A DNA stretch of 64,000 nucleotides from Nisaea denitrificans DSM 18348 (GCF_000426505.1 NZ_KE384531.1:495384-559383); one strand, 5' to 3'; shown: positions 16,999-25,540, numbered from the stretch's first letter. A program made the numbers and translations. The notes: generated from the sequence alone by a model not told the origin.

Positions 16999-18056
16999 TG
17001 ACGGGGCCGGACGCGCTGCAACACCGATTGAATGGGTTCCCGCGCGTCCGGCTCGGACATTTCCCGACGCCTCTGGAGAAGATGGACCGGCTCGCCGGGC
17101 ATCTCTCGGAGGAACTTGGCAAGCAGGTGCCGTCGCTCTGGGTGAAGCGGGACGATTGCTCCGGCCTTGCCACCGGCGGCAACAAGGTGCGCCAGCTCGA
17201 ATACTCCTTCGGCGCCGCCCAGGCAGCCGGGGCCGATACGGCCGTGATCACCGGTGCGGTGCAGTCGAACTACATGCGCACGGCGGCCGCCTTCGCGGCG
17301 AAGCTCGGCATGGAATGCCATGTTCAGCTCGAAAACCGGGTCGAGGGCATGGGCGAGGAATATCACAAGTCCGGCAATGTCTTGCTGGACCGGATGTTCG
17401 GTGCTCGCATGCATCACTTCCCGCTTGGCGAGGACGAGAAGGCGGCGGACACCAACCTCTCCCGTATTGCCGGCCGTCTGAAACGGGAGGGCAAGAAGCC
17501 ATATCTTTTCACCCTCTCGGCTGACAGCAAACCGACCGGCTCTCTCGGTTACATGCAGTGCGCAGTCGAACTGCTTCAACAATCGGCCGCCAATGACATG
17601 CAATTCGATGCCGTCGTGGTGCCGAGCGGCAGTGCAGCCACCCATGTCGGCACTCTGCTAGGCCTGCGCCTCGCCGGATATACCGGGCCGGTGCACGGCA
17701 TCTGTGTGCGCCGGGACGCGAAGAGCCAGACAGAGCGTGTTCTCTCCATCACCCGGCTGGCCGAAGACATGCTCGGCTGTGGCGAGATCGTTCCCGAGAG
17801 CGATGTGATATGCCGTGATGACTGGCTTGGCCCGAGCTACGGCAAGATGGTGGAGAGCACGCACGAGGCTATTGATCTTGCAGGTCGTCTCGAGGCGCTG
17901 ATCGTCGATCCGGTCTATACGGCGAAAAGTTTGGCAGGTCTGATCGGCCTCACTCGCGCAGGCGCGTTTGAGGGCATGGGTAGCGTGCTCTACATCCATA
18001 CCGGCGGGCTCCCCGCGCTCTTCGCATATCGCTCCGCGCTCTATCCAGGCGGGTAA
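16995..18056 (+). CDS. PLP-dependent D-cysteine desulfhydrase / L-cysteate sulfo-lyase family enzyme
   Basis: A 353-aa fold-type II PLP enzyme of the ACC deaminase/D-cysteine desulfhydrase group. WVKRDDCSGLATGGNKVRQLEY contains the PLP lysine (in GGNKVRQLE). GAVQSNYMRTAAAFAAKLG matches the 'QSNH/Y' region, PSGSAATHVGTLLGL is the phosphate-binding loop, and the end has DPVYTAKSLAGLIGL and YIHTGGLPALFAY. Either D-cysteine desulfhydrase (DcyD) or L-cysteate sulfo-lyase (CuyA) fits. CuyA belongs to the same family and is common in marine alphaproteobacteria. No sulfonate transporter lies nearby to settle it. It starts inside the pepF-like stop (ATGA) and is probably co-translated. Confidence 0.75.
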   Translation: MMTGPDALQHRLNGFPRVRLGHFPTPLEKMDRLAGHLSEELGKQVPSLWVKRDDCSGLATGGNKVRQLEYSFGAAQAAGADTAVITGAVQSNYMRTAAAFAAKLGMECHVQLENRVEGMGEEYHKSGNVLLDRMFGARMHHFPLGEDEKAADTNLSRIAGRLKREGKKPYLFTLSADSKPTGSLGYMQCAVELLQQSAANDMQFDAVVVPSGSAATHVGTLLGLRLAGYTGPVHGICVRRDAKSQTERVLSITRLAEDMLGCGEIVPESDVICRDDWLGPSYGKMVESTHEAIDLAGRLEALIVDPVYTAKSLAGLIGLTRAGAFEGMGSVLYIHTGGLPALFAYRSALYPGG

Positions 18057-18137
18057 ATCGGGCGGAGTTATTTACACCGTACTGACAGACGTGCTCATAT
18101 TTGCCCCTTAAAGTAGAAAAATATGAAGGCGGGAAAC

Positions 18138-19493
18138 ATGTCAGATCGTCCGGCGTTTTTGATTCAAGGTGAACGAGCGCGCCTGTTTCCTGTTCTGGCG
18201 GAGAACTCGAAGGAAGGTCGGACGCTCTCAATCCTGCTGTCTTGTATGGAAAATGTACAAGAGTTTGGGCGGTCGATGTTGGCTGACTTTGGCCTCAGAA
18301 TTGGCACTAGGGCTAAAATCGAAACCTACACAGAAGTTGTGTTGAAAAATTCCGGATCTAAAAAATTCCGGCCAGACGGCCTAATCGTTGTCCGGTCGGG
18401 TTCAAAAACTTGGCATGCGTTGGTCGAGGCAAAAGTAGGCAAGAATGAACTTTCGAACGAACAGGTTGAAAGTTATCTGGAAATTGCAAAAATGAACGGA
18501 GTTGATGCCGTTCTGACTATTTCAAATCAGTTTGCGCCGTTGCCGAGTCATCATCCTCTGGATTTAAGCTTCCAATCCTTGCGGAAGGCACAGTTATTTC
18601 ATTGGTCGTGGAAGTATGTGTTGACGATTGCGACGCTATTATTGAAGAGGGACGAGGTATCTGACGATGATCAGAGGGTAATTCTCAACGAAATGGTCCG
18701 CTTTCTTACGCACCCAAGTGCAGGGGTTAAGAGCTTTGACCAAATGCCAAGCCAATGGACTGCAGTACTTGAGTCTGTACATGCCGGTGGTGAAGTTTCT
18801 CCGAAATCAAGTGATGTGCAGGATGTGATTGGAGCTTGGCATCAGGAAATCCGGGACCTTTGTCTGGTATTGTGTCGGCAACTCAATGAGAATGTAGATA
18901 TTCGTGTCCCTCGCGCACACGTAAACGACCCAATCGCAAGACTGAAATCGGATGCCGAGAATCTTGCGAAAACGCACAAGCTCTATGCTGATTTTGTGGT
19001 TCCAAATGCAGTCAGTCAGGTCAGCGTGGCCGCTGATTTTGGCAAAAAGTCCATTTATGCCTCGATGCGAGTTGCAGCTCCAGGCGATAGAAAATCAACC
19101 AAAGCCCGGCTCAATTGGCTGCTTCGGCAGTTGAAAGAATCAGTGCCCGACAACATTCATATTAAATTGATTTGGCCTGGGCGTGGCCAAAATACACTTT
19201 TTTCTCTTGTAGATCTCCGAGAAGATCCAGGAATGGCGGAATTGCAAGGAAAAGTGGCAACTTCCTTTGAGGTTATTTATGCAAAAGACTTGGCGGCTAG
19301 ATTTGGGCAGCGGAAAACGTTCATCGTTGAGTTGGAGCGTGCCGTGCCCGCGTTTTATGAACAGGTTGGACAAAATCTAAGAAACTGGCAGGCCCCCGCG
19401 CCGAAAATTTCAGATGACAAAGCCGAACCTAAATCTGTGAACACGGATTCTCTCAGTGCTGATGCGGAGAGGTTTGTAGAGGAAGCAGATTAA
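18138..19493 (+). CDS. PD-(D/E)XK nuclease-like hypothetical protein, AT-rich
   Basis: I do not recognise the full-length family of this 451-aa protein. Residues ~60-100 have the pattern of a PD-(D/E)XK core: a helix with acidic residues (IETYTEVVL), FRPDGLIVV with Asp80, then ALVEAKVGKNEL with Glu97-x-Lys99. The rest is mixed alpha/beta with no other motif I can name. GC content and codon use are visibly lower than the flanking genes (many AAA, GAA, TTT, ATT codons), which suggests horizontal acquisition. ATG 18138 follows a GGCGGGA motif; ATG 18123 is an alternative start. It stands alone between the lyase and DUF1835 genes. A defence or DNA-repair role is possible but unproven. Confidence 0.6.
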   Translation: MSDRPAFLIQGERARLFPVLAENSKEGRTLSILLSCMENVQEFGRSMLADFGLRIGTRAKIETYTEVVLKNSGSKKFRPDGLIVVRSGSKTWHALVEAKVGKNELSNEQVESYLEIAKMNGVDAVLTISNQFAPLPSHHPLDLSFQSLRKAQLFHWSWKYVLTIATLLLKRDEVSDDDQRVILNEMVRFLTHPSAGVKSFDQMPSQWTAVLESVHAGGEVSPKSSDVQDVIGAWHQEIRDLCLVLCRQLNENVDIRVPRAHVNDPIARLKSDAENLAKTHKLYADFVVPNAVSQVSVAADFGKKSIYASMRVAAPGDRKSTKARLNWLLRQLKESVPDNIHIKLIWPGRGQNTLFSLVDLREDPGMAELQGKVATSFEVIYAKDLAARFGQRKTFIVELERAVPAFYEQVGQNLRNWQAPAPKISDDKAEPKSVNTDSLSADAERFVEEAD

Positions 19494-19692
19494 TAGCCTG
19501 TCTGTTTAACATTATTGATAATCAAGCTCTTTCAGGTGGGGCTTGATCACGCGGGCCCAGGCTGCGATGTTTTCCGCAGCGCCTTCTTGGCGTCCTGTCC
19601 GCGGAAAGGGCTGCGCCCATCCTGACTGATCGATAACAGATCGATTTCCTTGCCTGTTGGCGGACACAGGCGATAAGCGACGAGGGAATCGT

Positions 19693-20994
19693 ATGTCTCA
19701 AGCTAACGAGCCGGCAATGGCCGGTCCGCGCGATTATTTCGGCGGACGGCTCAATCTCGAACAACAGAAAAAGCGTGCAAAAGAGCTTCTGAAAGCTGTC
19801 CGCGACGGCGATGCGGATGCTCTTGCGAGGCTGGAAGCATTTCATCCGAAAGGCGCTGCGGCCGAGCGGTTGCTCGCCGATGCACAGCTTGTGGTCGCGC
19901 GGGAAAACGGCTTTCCGAGCTGGCCGCGCATGAAGGCGCATATCGACACACTGCGCATTGCCCGGCGGCGCATGGAAGCGGGACGCCCGCTGGTGCCTGA
20001 CAGTGCCGACATGGTGCATATCCGCTGCGGAGAGGATATCCGTCATAGCCTCAAGGTCGCGGGGTTCGTCGGTGCTTTTGCCGAATTCTCCGACCCCTAT
20101 TGTCAGGGGCCTGTGCCACGCCTCGACCGGGCGGCCTTTCTGGACAAGCGCTCGGACTTCATTGTGTCCGCATATGAGCGCCCGTTGAAAGAAACGAGGG
20201 ACAAGCTGGAGGCCGAGTACGACACGGTGGACGCGCTCGGAGCGGGAGGTCGGGTAACGCTCTGGTTCGAACATGACAGTTACGACCAGCTGATCCTCGC
20301 CCGTTTGCTGGCGCATTTCTCCCGCCTTGATGAACGTCCGGACCTGCAGATGATCTGTGTCGGCGAGGTGCCGGGCGTGCAGGGCTTTGTCGGTCTCGGC
20401 CAGTTGCATCCCGAAGTGCTGCTCTGGCTCTGGGAAAACGAGCTGAAACCCGCGACAGAAGAGCAACTCGCGCTCGGTGCTGAGGTCTGGGACGCTGTTA
20501 CCGATCCGGACCCGACGCATCTTGCCCGGATTGCCCACGATGGCACGCCTGCGTTGCCTTTGATGGCGCCAGCTCTGCAACGGCACTTGAGGGAGCTACC
20601 TTCTGTGCGCACGGGGCTAGGCATGACCCAGGAGCTGGCGCTGTCGATTTTGGCCGGATCCGATGGGCAGAGCCTGCCAGCGGGCCGGATCTATCATGCG
20701 CTGATGACCCGGCATGAACCGCTGCCGTTCCTCGGCGACCTCATGTTCTGGCATGTCCTGAAGGATCTTGGCCGCAGCTTGGAGCCAATCATCTCGACGG
20801 ACCTGGAGGCGGCGGAACTTCCCTGGCCGAAGCGGATTTATATGCTGACGGATGCGGGCCGGCAGGTGTTGTCAGGTGAACTGGACTATCTGTCCGTCGC
20901 GGGTGCGCCGCGCTGGGTCGGCGGCGTCGAAATCCGCCCGCGTGAACCGACATGGCGCTGGGATGAGGGGCGCTCCACTGTCGTCATGACCTGA
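19693..20994 (+). CDS. DUF1835 domain-containing protein
   Basis: A 433-aa protein. The N-terminal ~110 residues are helical and basic, similar to the small helical leader seen before some ankyrin/DUF1835 proteins (KKRAKELLKAVRDGDADAL, ARENGFPSWPRMKAH). Then comes a DUF1835-type core: MVHIRCGEDIRHSL, AFAEFSDPYCQGPVP, VTLWFEHDSYDQLIL and a VPGVQGFVGLGQL strand. The C-terminal part resembles the DUF3658-like tail (AGRIYHALMTRHEPLPFLGD, YMLTDAGRQVLSG). Function unknown. ATG 19693 is chosen because GAGGGA lies 5 nt upstream. It is followed by a hairpin and a divergent-looking hypothetical gene on the same strand. Confidence 0.75.
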   Translation: MSQANEPAMAGPRDYFGGRLNLEQQKKRAKELLKAVRDGDADALARLEAFHPKGAAAERLLADAQLVVARENGFPSWPRMKAHIDTLRIARRRMEAGRPLVPDSADMVHIRCGEDIRHSLKVAGFVGAFAEFSDPYCQGPVPRLDRAAFLDKRSDFIVSAYERPLKETRDKLEAEYDTVDALGAGGRVTLWFEHDSYDQLILARLLAHFSRLDERPDLQMICVGEVPGVQGFVGLGQLHPEVLLWLWENELKPATEEQLALGAEVWDAVTDPDPTHLARIAHDGTPALPLMAPALQRHLRELPSVRTGLGMTQELALSILAGSDGQSLPAGRIYHALMTRHEPLPFLGDLMFWHVLKDLGRSLEPIISTDLEAAELPWPKRIYMLTDAGRQVLSGELDYLSVAGAPRWVGGVEIRPREPTWRWDEGRSTVVMT

Positions 20995-21008
20995 TCGTAC
21001 GGTGCAGG

Positions 21009-21033
21009 GAGGCTCGTCCTTGGAACGGGCCTC
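21009..21033 (+). terminator. Possible terminator hairpin after the DUF1835 gene
   Basis: A 9-bp stem (GAGGCTCGT/ACGGGCCTC with one G-U pair) and 7-nt loop lie 15 nt past the stop codon. No U-run follows, so intrinsic termination is uncertain. Confidence 0.35.
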
Positions 21034-21054
21034 TCGTGCCGTTACCATCGCCGG

Positions 21055-21834
21055 ATGATCCGCGAATGTCTCACCTATCTCACAACGCCGTGCCCCGCGC
21101 CCTTCCGACGCATGGGCTATCTTCAGGAATGCGTCGGTATCGAGAGCCGATACCGGCGGAACCGCACGGCATGGGCATCGCATCTGGAAGAAAGCCGCCA
21201 GCTGATGCTGGAGGCGGCCGGACAGTGCGACACGCGGGATACGGTTCTGATCTTCGGTGCCGGATTACTCCATGACATTCCCCTGGCGGATCTGCTTGGC
21301 ATGTTCCGACGCGTCATTCTGGCGGATATCCTCTTTATGGCGCCTGCTCGCCGGGCGGCGGAGAGAGAGCAACGGTTAGAGCTGGTCACGCTTGATGTCA
21401 CCGCTTCGCTCACATCCCTCGCCGAAGGAAAGACCGAACTGACGCAACCGACCGCCTATCTGGACGACCCGTCAATCTCACTGGTGATCTCCGCCAGCAT
21501 CCTGTCCCAGCTTTTCGTCGTCCCGAACGCTTACCTCGAAAAGCACTTCGGGCAAGGTGATGCGGAAAGCGAAGTGTTGGGGCAGGCACTGGTCCGCGCG
21601 CATCTTGCCTATCTCGGCGCGTTCGAGTGTCCAGTGGCACTGATTGCCGACGAGACGCACATCATTCGCGACCGGTCAGGGGCGGAAACCGCAACAGCGT
21701 CCGCCCTGCATGACGTGCCGCTGCCACTTGGCGGCAGGTCCTGGGACTGGGACATCTGTCCGCTTGGGGAGATCGATCGGGATCATGCGGTGATGCATCG
21801 GGTGCGGGGGTATCAGGATTTTCCAAAAACCTGA
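21055..21834 (+). CDS. Hypothetical protein with Rossmann/methyltransferase-like core
   Basis: A 259-aa protein. DTVLIFGAGLLHDIPLADLL followed by VILADILFMAPARR resembles motif I and the acidic motif II of SAM-binding Rossmann proteins. The second half (SLVISASILSQLF, ALVRAHLAYLGAF, CPVALIADETHIIRDRSG, SWDWDICPLGEIDR) is distinctive but not a family I can name. Its C-terminal third is duplicated at 22863-23189 as a truncated, frameshifted copy. Function is unassigned; a small-molecule methyltransferase is a guess based on the glycine-rich loop. It is followed 75 nt later by the GST gene on the same strand. Confidence 0.65.
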   Translation: MIRECLTYLTTPCPAPFRRMGYLQECVGIESRYRRNRTAWASHLEESRQLMLEAAGQCDTRDTVLIFGAGLLHDIPLADLLGMFRRVILADILFMAPARRAAEREQRLELVTLDVTASLTSLAEGKTELTQPTAYLDDPSISLVISASILSQLFVVPNAYLEKHFGQGDAESEVLGQALVRAHLAYLGAFECPVALIADETHIIRDRSGAETATASALHDVPLPLGGRSWDWDICPLGEIDRDHAVMHRVRGYQDFPKT

Positions 21835-21909
21835 ACCGACTTCACTTCTCGAAAACGGCTCTCGCGCTCTAGTATGATCCCCAATGAAAAAAGCGGGGAG
21901 CATCGACCA

Positions 21910-22533
21910 ATGAAACTGATCGGAAATTATCTTTCACCCTTCGCCCGGCGGGTGGCGATCAGCCTCAATGAGCTCGGTATTGCTTACGAGATGGAAAATG
22001 TGATGGTGAGCAAGAACCCCGAAGCGGTTTCGGGGCACAACCCGCTCATCCGGATCCCAACGCTCATTCTCGATGACGGCGAGGTGCTGGTCGAGAGCTT
22101 CGCTATTCTTGATGCTATCGACGAGATGGCGGGGGCCGAGAAGGCTCTTGTCCCGGCATCGGGAGCGGACCGGCGCCGTATCCTCAAGATCACCGCGATC
22201 GCGCTCGGGACGATGGATAAGACTCAGTGGGCCGCTTACGAGGTTACGTTCCATCCGGCGGAGAAAGTGCACCAACCCTGGATCGACAAGAATGAAAATC
22301 AGGCCTGTGGTGGCCTGGCCTATCTGAACGAGCTGGTCGAAAAGGCGGGAGATGACTGGCTGGGTGGGACGGACCGTATCAGCCAGGCCGATATTTCGGC
22401 CGTCGTCGCTTTCAGTTTTGCGCGGAAAATCCGTCCGAATATGGACGTTGAGAAACGGTTCCCGGCGCTTGCGGCCTTTGCAGAACGTTGCGAGGCGCGG
22501 GAGTCCTTCAGAAAGGCGCCGGTGCCGGGCTGA
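21910..22533 (+). CDS. Glutathione S-transferase family protein
   Basis: A 207-aa GST. The N-terminal thioredoxin-fold domain has KLIGNYLSPFARRVAISLNELGI, with Ser/Pro/Phe at the catalytic region, and the RIPTLILDDGEVLVESFAIL block with the cis-Pro and the glutathione-binding Glu-Ser pair. The C-terminal all-helical domain includes RISQADISAVVAFSF. The substrate class is not predictable. ATG 21910 is preferred over 21874 because GGGGAG lies upstream and the family opens with KLxGNxxSPF. The stop codon abuts the stop of the DUF1028 fragment on the opposite strand, the left arm of the duplication scar. Confidence 0.9.
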   Translation: MKLIGNYLSPFARRVAISLNELGIAYEMENVMVSKNPEAVSGHNPLIRIPTLILDDGEVLVESFAILDAIDEMAGAEKALVPASGADRRRILKITAIALGTMDKTQWAAYEVTFHPAEKVHQPWIDKNENQACGGLAYLNELVEKAGDDWLGGTDRISQADISAVVAFSFARKIRPNMDVEKRFPALAAFAERCEARESFRKAPVPG

Positions 22534-22867
22534 TCAGGAGGCTTCGTCCGTCTTCAGGTTTGCAGCGACAAAAGCGTCCCGTTCTGCGTCATCGACGATA
22601 CCGGCAAAATCGCCGATCCCGCCCATGGTGCGCATGTAGGCGCGGCGGCTGGTTGAATAGATCCCGAAGAGGCGGCGCAGTTCAGTGACCGGTTCCGGGT
22701 GGTCGTCGACGCGGATGTCGGCTTCGGCATAGGGCTCGCTGCCCTGGATGAGCAGGGCAGCCGATTGCTTGCCGCGTTTGTCGCCGCCAGCGGCTTCCCA
22801 TGCCTCCAAGGCCGTCAGCAGGCGGTTGCTGTATTCGAGGCCCGCACTTGCTTGGTGCCGCGCCAGC
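22534..22867 (-). pseudogene. Truncated DUF1028 gene copy (C-terminal part only)
   Basis: About 111 codons on the minus strand match the C-terminal half of the intact DUF1028 gene at 24836-25540, with long near-identical stretches (RLLTALEA, KRGKQSAALLIQGSEPYAEA, RRAYMRTMGGIGDFAGIVDD). The homology ends at CCAGC (22863-22867), where it runs directly into the copy of the hypothetical gene in the opposite orientation. The N-terminal ~110 residues, where the Ntn-hydrolase-like catalytic region would lie, are missing. The frame is still open, so decay within the fragment is slight. Confidence 0.8.
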
Positions 22868-23189
22868 TTTTCGTTGTCCCGAACGCTTACCCGAAAAGTG
22901 CTTCGGTCAGAGCGATGCGGAAAGCGAAGCGTTGGGGCAGGCATTTGTTCGCGCACATCTCGCCTATCTCGGCGCGTTCGATTGCCCCGTGGCACTGATT
23001 GCTGACGAGGAGCACATCATCTGTGACCGGTCGGGAGCGGAAACCGCAACAGCATCCGCCCTGCATGACGTCCCGTTGCCACCCGGCGGCAGATCATGGG
23101 ACTGGGATATCTGCCCGCTCGGGGAGATAGACCGGGTTTATGCAGTGATGCACCGGGTGCGGGGCTTTGTGGACATTAAAAAATGGTAG
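22863..23189 (+). pseudogene. Truncated, frameshifted copy of the 21055-21834 hypothetical gene
   Basis: The stretch matches the C-terminal ~110 residues of the upstream gene (LFVVPNAY, then GQSDAESEALGQAFVRAHLA and a WDWDICPLGEIDR block). It starts abruptly at the CCAGC junction with the DUF1028 fragment. Compared with the intact gene, one base is missing shortly after the NAY codons (around 22890), putting the first part in a different frame from the rest. There is no start codon of its own in the homologous frame. Similarity stops near the gene's end (about 23165). Confidence 0.8.
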
Positions 23190-23260
23190 CAGGGGTCGAT
23201 TTTCATGCTCAGTCGCGATAATCGTTGATTAGGTAAATTTCAAAAGATCCAGGGCTTGTA

Positions 23261-24124
23261 ATGTTTAGAGAGTTTCGTCTTCGCAGGCTGCCGGTTTTCG
23301 TGCTGCTTTTTGCTCTTTGCAGCTGTGTTACGACGCAGCCAGATTTGTCCAAAGGTCTCAATCAGCAGAAAGCCTACGTGATCGTTGGTCGGGAAGCTGT
23401 GGCGCATGGCTGGAAAGACTATTTTGACTATAACGATACTCTGGAGTCGCAGGTGTCTTCCGAAGTAATTCGAGGAATGCCTAGCGGACGGGAGATGATT
23501 TTTAGAAAGTATAACAGCGATGGAAAATTATCCGACGTTAAATACCCAGTGAATGATAATGAGACGTTTATTGTTGATTTGAACCTTTCGCCTTTTCCTT
23601 TTCGGAATTCACTTCAGTCTATTGTTTTTGGGGGGGGCGGTCGAGGCGTTGATATCTCTGAAATAACAGACAAATTTCACGGGAAAAGCGCGCAGGTTTT
23701 TGGCGAGGGATATCTGGTTTATGATGTTTTTGAAGTTACTCCAGGGAATTGGGTCTTCGAGCGTTATAGATATGACAAATTTGGCTGTATCAATCCTCGT
23801 GGATGTGGAAACACACTTTATAATGTAATGCAATTGAAGCGTGGGCAGGTGTCGCAAAATTCGCTGGGTTTTTCTGTCTCTGCCGGAGAGTTGGTTTATG
23901 TTGCAGATGCAAAAATAGAGTTCGATATTGTTTCAAAAAATGTCATGAATAAAGATTATTCATTCAAGAATTCGAATATGCCTGTGGATGAGGTGAGGAC
24001 TTATCATTACGCCAAGAATATTAAATTTTCTTTCGGGTTAGATGTCAGTAGAATGAAGGAGGCGATGTCCAGCCGTCTCGACGTTTCACGGGTTGTCGTA
24101 CGAAAGTTGAGGAGAATTAAATGA
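23261..24124 (+). CDS. Putative lipoprotein, AT-rich
   Basis: A 287-aa protein with a signal peptide and lipobox: RRLPVFVLLFALCSC, with Cys22 as the likely lipidated residue (L-C-S-C). The mature part is predicted beta-rich (KAYVIVGREAV, FEVTPGNWVFERYRY, VSAGELVYVADAKIEFDI). I recognise no named family, though the 'P-G-x-Y / G-x-x-V-Y-V' pattern recalls the DUF2846-type lipoprotein fold. Base composition is far more AT-rich than the neighbours. It shares a strand layout with the next gene (YVIVG, then EV-P, then GxxVYV), so the two may be distant paralogues. No clear Shine-Dalgarno. It sits where a second GST copy would be expected in the duplication. Confidence 0.65.
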   Translation: MFREFRLRRLPVFVLLFALCSCVTTQPDLSKGLNQQKAYVIVGREAVAHGWKDYFDYNDTLESQVSSEVIRGMPSGREMIFRKYNSDGKLSDVKYPVNDNETFIVDLNLSPFPFRNSLQSIVFGGGGRGVDISEITDKFHGKSAQVFGEGYLVYDVFEVTPGNWVFERYRYDKFGCINPRGCGNTLYNVMQLKRGQVSQNSLGFSVSAGELVYVADAKIEFDIVSKNVMNKDYSFKNSNMPVDEVRTYHYAKNIKFSFGLDVSRMKEAMSSRLDVSRVVVRKLRRIK

Positions 24125-24198
24125 TCGAACGATCTATTCTCTCATATGATATCTACGTTGAATAATTGCACATTTATTTGAATTTATTAGAGATTTTA

Positions 24199-24825
24199 AT
24201 GTTGAGAATGGTGTGGTCGATGAAACGGCAAGTTTTTTTCTTCTTTCTAGTGTTTGGTGCTCTCAGCGGCTGTGCAAGCACGCGGGATTATCAGACGCCG
24301 AACGCGCACATAATAATGGGAGCGCGTGTGGAGCCGAAGATGCGAGAGGGCGTGATTGGTCTCTTCACACCGTCGACCAGTGCCGGGATTGGTCTGTCTC
24401 ACATCCCGAAGAGGCGTGACATCCGTAATCATGCAATATCCGTTCGGGGTGGCCAGGGATGGTCGTACGAAGTGTTTCCTGTCGTCGCGGGATTGTACAT
24501 TTTAGACGATGTTTATGTGCGAGGCGGAGGAGCTCAAGGTATGGAAGTCACGCGTCTCGCCGAGACGCTGAAAAAGAAAGATGGCAGGACCAGTGTTCGT
24601 GCCGCTTATCTCTTTGATATTCCGAAAGGTTCAGTCGCATATATTGGGTCATTCGATATCGAAGCCTCAGCCTTGCCTGTCGAGATTACCGTTGTGAAGG
24701 ATATAGAATCTGCGCAGGCAGCAGCAGTTGCGGCTGGGATCGATCATTCCCGGATTCAGGTGCTTGAGCGGAATCTGATCCGCGGTATGGAGAAGCTGGT
24801 GTCGGATGCGCAGAGCGGAAGCTGA
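24199..24825 (+). CDS. Putative lipoprotein
   Basis: A ~208-aa protein with a good type II signal: KRQVFFFFLVFGALSGC, with the lipobox L-S-G-C. Strands follow (AHIIMGARVEP, SYEVFPVVAGLYILDDVYV, KGSVAYIGSFDIEA) and a helical end. The order of elements parallels the previous gene, suggesting paralogy. Function unknown; the strand pattern recalls DUF2846-type lipoproteins. Possible starts are ATG 24199 (TTAGAG about 7 nt upstream), 24208 and 24220; the last gives the most compact signal peptide. Composition is intermediate between the AT-rich gene before it and the GC-rich genes after it. It is convergent with the DUF1028 gene. Confidence 0.65.
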   Translation: MLRMVWSMKRQVFFFFLVFGALSGCASTRDYQTPNAHIIMGARVEPKMREGVIGLFTPSTSAGIGLSHIPKRRDIRNHAISVRGGQGWSYEVFPVVAGLYILDDVYVRGGGAQGMEVTRLAETLKKKDGRTSVRAAYLFDIPKGSVAYIGSFDIEASALPVEITVVKDIESAQAAAVAAGIDHSRIQVLERNLIRGMEKLVSDAQSGS

Positions 24826-24835
24826 CTTTTGCCGT

Positions 24836-25540
24836 TCAGTTGTCCTGCTTCTGCGCCATAAAATCCTCCCGCTCTGCGTCATCGACGATGCCCGCGAAAT
24901 CGCCGATCCCACCCATGGTGCGCATGTAGGCGCGCCGGCTTCCCGCGTAGATGCCGAATAGTCGCCTCAATTCGGTGACGGGCTCGGGGTGGTCGTCGAT
25001 GCGGATGTCGGCTTCGGCGTAGGGCTCGCTTCCCTGAATGAGCAGGGCCGCCGATTGTTTGCCGCGTTTATCGCCGCCTGCGGCTTCCCCTGCCTCCAGA
25101 GCCGTCAGCAGGCGGTCGCCGAATTCGAGGTCCGCGCCTGCTTCGTAGCGCGCCAGCGTGTCCGCAACCACGGCGGGGCCGGCCAGCATGTTACCGGCGA
25201 CGGTGACGTTTTCTCCCGTCAGGTGCCCGCACCAGTCGACGCAGTTAGCGCCTGTATGGGCGAATGTGTTGCCCTTGGCGTCGACGCCGTGCACCTGGCG
25301 AATTTCCCGGCCTTCATCGTGTGCGAGTGTCATTGCGAGGGCTTCGGTTATCGGCAGGCCACGTGTCATCAGGTCCATCGCGAGCGGACCGTGCATAGGG
25401 TTGGTGTGAGCCTGGGTGGATATGCCGCCAATCCCGGCACGCGACCAAGGGCAGATGGCGCCGACGGCGAAGGCGCAAGTGGAGACGGCGATGCCGAAGC
25501 GGCCGCTCTTCGGATCACGTGCGACGATTGACCACGTCAT
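24836..25540 (-). CDS. DUF1028 family protein
   Basis: A 234-aa protein with the family's N-terminal signature: TWSIVARDPKSGRFGIAVST, then GIGGISTQAHTNP and LARYEAGADLEF. DUF1028 proteins have an Ntn-hydrolase-like fold and are often annotated as putative peptidoglycan-binding or hydrolase proteins; the substrate is not established. A truncated copy lies at 22534-22867. The start ATG overlaps nothing and is divergent from the small membrane protein gene across 79 nt. No signal peptide is seen. Confidence 0.85.
   Translation of the reverse strand: MTWSIVARDPKSGRFGIAVSTCAFAVGAICPWSRAGIGGISTQAHTNPMHGPLAMDLMTRGLPITEALAMTLAHDEGREIRQVHGVDAKGNTFAHTGANCVDWCGHLTGENVTVAGNMLAGPAVVADTLARYEAGADLEFGDRLLTALEAGEAAGGDKRGKQSAALLIQGSEPYAEADIRIDDHPEPVTELRRLFGIYAGSRRAYMRTMGGIGDFAGIVDDAEREDFMAQKQDN

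Noticed and set aside
22800-23189. Intact small gene reading through the duplication junction
   Set aside because: The first ~20 codons are antisense to the DUF1028 fragment and the rest is a frameshifted copy of another gene, so the frame is a product of the fusion.
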